A stretch of 19,181 nt of DNA from JALSHZ01 sp964439815 (GTDB lineage: Bacteria; Pseudomonadota; Gammaproteobacteria; UWMA-0217), in the NCBI GenBank assembly GCA_964439815.1, contig CAYTPO010000078.1:1-19181 (forward strand). Reading direction: 5' to 3'. The notes below the pieces were generated by a model, which was not told the DNA's origin, ran no database searches, and worked only from the letters and a program-made list of their open reading frames with translations. A program made the translations under genes and the position numbers. The first letter of the stretch is position 1. Every line of letters begins with the position of its first letter. Of the stretch, positions 16,601-19,181 are shown piece by piece.

Positions 16601-17078
16601 TCCGGAGGCACTGGAAGATCCGGTACAGGCCACCGAAGTGGATCTGGGTACACCGGCGCTGCTGCCAGGCGACTATGTCTACGATATTCACGAACGGCTG
16701 ATACTGTATAAGAGAATCGCCAGTGCCAGGGATAACGATCAGCTGCGGGAGCTGCAGGTCGAGCTGATCGACCGCTTTGGCCTGCTGCCCGATGCCACCA
16801 AGACGCTGTTCGAGGCTGCGCGCATCAAGCTTCGCTCGGCACCTCTGGGCATCACCAAGATCGATCTGGGTCCAACCAGCGGGCGCATACTGTTTGGCAA
16901 AAACCCGGAGATCGACGTGACCGAACTGCTGCGTCTGATCCAGATGGAGCGCAAGTACTTCACGCTGGATGGCCAGGAGAAGCTGCGCTTCAAGCTCCCT
17001 GAAGGTGAGGATATGCAGAAGAATATTGCCTGGGTTGATAGAATCCTCGACAAACTGACGCCAGAGAACTCCGCATGA
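13602..17078 (+). CDS. mfd: Transcription-repair coupling factor Mfd
   Basis: Mfd is a DNA translocase that pushes RNA polymerase off at lesions and recruits UvrA to start nucleotide excision repair. The 1158 residues match the family length. The N-terminal third is the UvrB-like UvrA-recruiting part. VHEEHGVGRYRGL (493-505) is the RNA polymerase-interacting domain. The motor has Walker A GDVGFGKT (637-644), Walker B DEEQRFG (738-744), LTATPIPRTL, and GRVGRSHHRAYAYL-type motif VI, followed by the TRG region with HDLEIRGAGELLGDGQSG. The C-terminal domain is complete. The ATG at 13602 lacks a clear ribosome binding site but begins a normal family N-terminus (SLLHGNLAKLAE). The stop overlaps the next gene by ATGA. 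Confidence 0.96.
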   Translation: MSDSYSSLLHGNLAKLAETHPHWGRLYGASLGLAVAELTRKRRGLVVLLTPDSHTADLLELEIRFFLAQKGDQLYHLPDWETLPYDLFSPHEDIISSRLEILHQLPSLKSGLLILPVSTLLQRLAPVAYIQGTGFDLKAGDLMDLPEFRRQLESAGYHCVSQVVSHGEFALRGSLVDVFPMGSELPFRVDLFDDEIESIRRFDPETQKSTAKLDAINLLPAHEFPLDAEGIKAFRRRYRERFEGDPKLSRIYNSVSDGVPVGGIEYYLPLFHDQVATLFDYLPQNTLICQLGDTDAEAQAFFTELGSRYEQRCHDIERPLLKPDEIFLTPEEAAARMAGFPQLTLQSSERIDDGETINFATNTLPDLSFKVRQEKPLEALQQFLERRSADRVLFLADSPGRREFILDTLQPFGIKPRPVTDWHGFTSSKAKLTISVAPLEKGVILPEDGVCIISENHLFADRVNRTRTRRKPTRDADAIVRNLTDLHIGSPVVHEEHGVGRYRGLQILDVGGVEAEYLMLEYTNNDKLYVPVSSLHLISRYTGADADSAPTHKLGGEQWQKAKRKAAEKARDVAAELLEIHARRAARKGHAFVIDDPDYQAFAAAFPFEETEDQENAIEAVLKDLESPQPMDRVVCGDVGFGKTEVALRAAFIVANSGRQVAVLVPTTLLAQQHGTNFADRFSEWPFRIETLSRFQTPKTQKAILADLAAGKVDIVIGTHKLLQKDIRFKNLGLAVIDEEQRFGVRHKERLKSLRAEVDILTLTATPIPRTLNMSLSGLRDLSIIATPPIERHAIKTFVTEWDKNLIQEACQREIRRGGQVYFLHNEVKSIEKAARELEALVPEATVHIAHGQMRETELEQIMLDFVHQRFNILVCTTIIETGIDLPSANTIIIQRADKFGLSQLHQLRGRVGRSHHRAYAYLITPERRAMTPDAIKRLEAIESLEDLGVGFTLATHDLEIRGAGELLGDGQSGQIQEIGFSMYNELLERAVKALKSGKIPEALEDPVQATEVDLGTPALLPGDYVYDIHERLILYKRIASARDNDQLRELQVELIDRFGLLPDATKTLFEAARIKLRSAPLGITKIDLGPTSGRILFGKNPEIDVTELLRLIQMERKYFTLDGQEKLRFKLPEGEDMQKNIAWVDRILDKLTPENSA

Positions 17079-17473
17079 GCGATTCACATCTCCCCTTTGC
17101 CATCGTCATCAACAACGAAAAAGTGGTCGAACACGATCGCAACAAACGTCTGACGGGATTGCAGCGGCGCTTTCTCGATGAGATGGATCAGAAGATGGCA
17201 ACCGGTATCCAGCTGGGCAGTGAGAAAATCGACGGCCCCGATACACTGCAGAGGGCACAATATGTCGCCAATACGCTGATTACCGCCCTGCTCAGGGAGA
17301 ACGATTCGCTGGCCGCTGCCTGCTGCTCCTACCTGGCTCGCCGCCTGCCCGACCTGCAACAGGTCAAGGCCCGCACGGAAGAGAATGGCGCCACCATGAT
17401 CGAACTCGTCTTCGATCGCAGTTTTGAAAAAGCCAGTACCGAAAAGCCTGTCAACTTCATCAAAAAATCGTGA
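17075..17473 (+). CDS. Hypothetical protein coupled to mfd
   Basis: I do not recognise this 132-residue protein. It has no signal peptide or membrane helix and appears to be a soluble, mixed alpha/beta cytoplasmic protein. An N-terminal strand (HLPFAIVINNEKVVEH) is followed by helices containing LQRRFLDEMDQKM and RAQYVANTLITALL, a double cysteine (C83-C84) in LAAACCSYLARRLPDL, and a last strand TMIELVFDRSFEK. Its ATG overlaps the mfd stop by 4 bp, so ribosomes finishing mfd can restart here. Codon use resembles mfd. Tight coupling suggests a job linked to Mfd or co-regulation with repair, but this is inference. Confidence 0.8.
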   Translation: MSDSHLPFAIVINNEKVVEHDRNKRLTGLQRRFLDEMDQKMATGIQLGSEKIDGPDTLQRAQYVANTLITALLRENDSLAAACCSYLARRLPDLQQVKARTEENGATMIELVFDRSFEKASTEKPVNFIKKS

Positions 17474-17484
17474 ATTAGTGTTGC

Positions 17485-17526
17485 GCAGCCTCCCTGATGA
17501 CGGCCTGCTCTATTTATCTTTTTATT
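17485..17526 (+). terminator. Candidate terminator for the mfd operon
   Basis: GCAGCC (17485-17490) can pair with GGCCTGC (17502-17508) with one bulged base, followed by the T-rich stretch TATTTATCTTTTTATT. The T tract is interrupted, so this is a moderate candidate. It starts 12 bp after the stop of the mfd-coupled gene. Confidence 0.4.
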
Positions 17527-17579
17527 CCCGCTGCGACGCGTGTCATAATAACGCCAAAATTTACGTTTGCTCTCTTGAG

Positions 17580-17634
17580 ATCTCCATCAGGATATTGACA
17601 ACAAGCGTAAGCCCCTGATGGAGATACCGTCAGG
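17580..17634 (+). promoter_or_regulatory. Leader with two mutually exclusive hairpins
   Basis: Segment 1, ATCTCCATCAGG (17580-17591), is the exact complement of segment 2, CCTGATGGAGAT (17614-17625), giving a 12-bp stem with a 22-nt loop. The first 8 bases of segment 2, CCTGATGG (17614-17621), can instead pair with segment 3, CCGTCAGG (17627-17634), forming an 8-bp stem with one T-G wobble and the loop AGATA. The two folds cannot coexist. They lie 86 bp before the start of the coiled-coil gene. This is the layout of an attenuator or riboswitch expression platform, but no known aptamer is recognisable, and no promoter upstream is certain (CATAAT at 17544-17549 is a possible -10). Confidence 0.5.
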
Positions 17635-17719
17635 AACAACCGCAGCCTGCCCTGAGCCTCACGGTGGACCGCCTGCTTCCTGGCTCTTTTCAAAACGCCA
17701 AAACATCCGAGGGATGATC

Positions 17720-19135
17720 ATGTTCAAAAAGAAACTCAGCGCACTCATCGTCACAGTCGGGATACCCGTTTTATTTCCCATCGCAGTACAGGCGGCCGAC
17801 AATACCGTCCCCCCACCGCCACCACCTGCCATTGCCCCGGTACCCCCACCGCCACCACCGATGATGCAGGTTCCGATGGGCGACATGAACTCCATGCGCC
17901 GATCATTCCGCCGCGGTCTGGAAAATGCCCGCAACCTCTATAATGCCAAACCCCCCACCACTTCCCTATCCAATCAGGCCGCCGAAATCGAATGGATGAA
18001 GCAGAACCATGAGCAGCTGCGGATTCAGCTGCAGGAAATGGTCAAGCAGCAAAGTCACCTGCTGAAAATGCTGGAGGCCCAGACAGCCCAGCAAAAGTCG
18101 GCTGAAGAGCGCTTCCAGTCCTTGCGCGGCGAGCATGATTCCATGCTGCAGGAACGCAGCAAATGGAAGGAAAACACCTTTCGTGCCGACTTCTTCAATC
18201 AACAGATCGAAGACCTGAAGGCCGAGATTGAAGCACAAAGAAAGGAAATCGAAGCAGCACAGGCCAGACTGAAAGAGGCAGAAGCCAAATCCCAGAAGAT
18301 CCCCGAAATCGAGAAGCAGCTCACCGAGGTACTCTCCGAGCGCGACCAGCTGGCCAGGAATCTCAATGAAGTGGCCCAGGAAGGCACTTCCAGCAAGACG
18401 CAGGTGGAAAAACTCACCGCCGATCTGGAAGCCGCCAATGCACGAATCGCCGAACTGGAAACCTCGCTGGCAGCGGCCACCGAAGCGGCAGGCAACCAGA
18501 AATCCGAACTCGATTCGCTCAGGGCTCAGCTGGAGCAATCCTCCGTCGCTGCACAGCAGTTGACGCAAACCACCGAGAAGATGCAGCAACTGGAGGCCTC
18601 ACTGGCAGCAGCAACTGAATCCTCCACCCAGCAATCGGCCGAGCTGGAAGCACTCAGGGAACAGCTTGCCAAGGCACAGGAGGAGGCACAGCAGTTGAGC
18701 GAGGCCAACACACGGATGCTGGCACTGGAAGGCTCACTGGCCGAAGCGCAACAGGCCTCGACTGGCCAGGCCGCCGAGCTGGAAGCGCTCAAGGCCAAAA
18801 ACGTGGAACTGGAACAGGCCTTGGCGGATGCACAGGCTGGTGCCCAGAATTCTGCTGCAATGAGCGAGCAAATGACACAATTGCAGCAGCAACTGGAAGC
18901 CCTGCAGGCAAAGAATACCGAACTGGAACAGATGCTGGCGGAAGCCCGCTCCAAGGCCGAAGGTTCTGCCACCATGGCGGAACAGGTTGCCCAACTGCAA
19001 CAGCAACTGGAGGCCATGCAGGCAAAGAACCTCGAACTGGAACAGATGCTGGCGGCAGCCAATACCAAGGTTGAAGAGTCAGCTGCCATGGCCGATAAGG
19101 TTGCCCAACTGGAGCAGCAACTGGAGGCCCTGTAG
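17720..19135 (+). CDS. Exported proline-rich coiled-coil repeat protein, ending at an in-frame amber codon
   Basis: The first 471 codons up to TAG encode a signal peptide (MFKKKLSALIVTVGIPVLFP...VQA, cleavage about 25/26), a proline tract at 31-48 (PPPPPP and PPPPPP separated by AIAPV), a short RRSFRRGLENARNLY region, and from about residue 85 a long Glu/Gln/Ala/Leu-rich coiled coil. The last part is a tandem 38-residue repeat containing LEALxAKNxELEQMLA. GAGGG precedes the ATG at 17720 by 5 nt; an ATG at 17714 is also in frame but too close. TAG at 19133-19135 falls inside a repeat unit, and the frame continues open to the window edge, so the real protein may be longer. The product is probably a periplasmic or surface fibre-like protein. 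I recognise no named family. Confidence 0.75.
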   Translation: MFKKKLSALIVTVGIPVLFPIAVQAADNTVPPPPPPAIAPVPPPPPPMMQVPMGDMNSMRRSFRRGLENARNLYNAKPPTTSLSNQAAEIEWMKQNHEQLRIQLQEMVKQQSHLLKMLEAQTAQQKSAEERFQSLRGEHDSMLQERSKWKENTFRADFFNQQIEDLKAEIEAQRKEIEAAQARLKEAEAKSQKIPEIEKQLTEVLSERDQLARNLNEVAQEGTSSKTQVEKLTADLEAANARIAELETSLAAATEAAGNQKSELDSLRAQLEQSSVAAQQLTQTTEKMQQLEASLAAATESSTQQSAELEALREQLAKAQEEAQQLSEANTRMLALEGSLAEAQQASTGQAAELEALKAKNVELEQALADAQAGAQNSAAMSEQMTQLQQQLEALQAKNTELEQMLAEARSKAEGSATMAEQVAQLQQQLEAMQAKNLELEQMLAAANTKVEESAAMADKVAQLEQQLEAL

Positions 19136-19181
19136 GCCAAGAACCTCGCACTGGAACAGATGCTGGCGGCAGCGCAGACCC
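18779..19181 (+). repeat. Tandem 114-bp repeats (38 residues) in the coiled-coil gene
   Basis: Units begin with CTGGAAGC or CTGGAGGC at 18779, 18893, 19007 and 19121, exactly 114 bp apart. The fourth is cut by the window edge. Each encodes LEA(L/M)xAKNxELEQxLA followed by a variable middle and Q(M/V)(T/A)QLQQQ. Units 2 and 3 are more alike than unit 1, consistent with growth by duplication. The 38-residue period is not a multiple of 7, so each unit must contain a heptad break. Confidence 0.88.
19133..19135 (+). other. In-frame amber codon inside repeat unit 4
   Basis: The equivalent codon is AAG in unit 1 and CAG in units 2 and 3; here it is TAG, a single C-to-T change from CAG. The next 15 codons keep the repeat frame and sequence (AKNLALEQMLAAAQT). 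Whether this ends the protein, is read through, or is a read error cannot be decided here. Confidence 0.85.

Noticed and set aside
13602..17078. Mfd considered as RecG or another superfamily 2 helicase
   Set aside because: Length near 1158 residues, the UvrB-like N-terminus, the VHEEHGVGRYRG polymerase-binding motif and the TRG region are specific to Mfd.
18526..19140. Serine/alanine/cysteine-rich minus-strand frame opposite the coiled-coil repeats
   Set aside because: Composition is produced by reading CTG-GAA-CAG repeats backwards; no start signal.
18779..19181. Tandem units considered as a CRISPR array
   Set aside because: Units are 114 bp, in frame, coding, with no conserved short repeat separated by unique spacers.

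Overview
The window looks like chromosomal DNA of a free-living or symbiotic gammaproteobacterium of fairly high GC. Three things suggest this. Nearly all genes are housekeeping or envelope genes of gammaproteobacterial type. The block lolC-lolD / DUF2062 / comEC / exbB-exbD / msbA has the order I recall from Pseudomonas. A divergent regulatory pair starts next to a DegP-like protease. A secreted rhodanese with extra cysteine pairs fits a sulfur-active lifestyle, but that is only a hint. I see no phage, insertion sequence, CRISPR array, rRNA or tRNA.

Layout. Bases 1-145 hold the first 48 codons of a leftward exported protein that resembles the start of a DegP/MucD serine protease. A 131-bp regulatory gap with a direct repeat and a perfect palindrome separates it from a rightward two-component operon (277-2320): an OmpR-type regulator and a histidine kinase overlapping by 11 bp. 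A 323-bp convergent gap follows. A leftward block (7828 down to 2644) encodes ComEC, ExbB, ExbD and MsbA. ExbB, ExbD and MsbA are packed with 4-bp and -1-bp spacing. A DUF2062 membrane protein (7962-8507) is divergent from comEC. A 398-bp gap carrying two copies of a dispersed hairpin repeat precedes the leftward lolC-lolD pair (10835 to 8906). A small exported protein (10968-11261) is divergent from lolC. A third repeat copy precedes bioA (11477-12760), whose last codons form a 16-bp perfect inverted repeat. Next come an exported rhodanese (12824-13516), mfd (13602-17078) and a 132-residue unknown protein overlapping mfd by 4 bp. The window ends in an exported, proline-rich, coiled-coil repeat protein.

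How the genes work together. Much of the window serves the envelope: MsbA flips lipid A, LolCD releases lipoproteins to the outer membrane, ExbBD harnesses proton motive force, and the edge protease probably handles misfolded periplasmic proteins. ComEC imports DNA, Mfd repairs transcribed DNA and BioA makes biotin.

The most unusual part is the right edge. The coiled-coil gene has a leader in which one segment can pair with either of two partners. Its 114-bp tandem repeats are interrupted by an in-frame TAG exactly where two of the three preceding copies have CAG, and the frame stays open to the window edge. This could be a recent nonsense mutation, a sequencing error, or read-through; the sequence alone does not decide.
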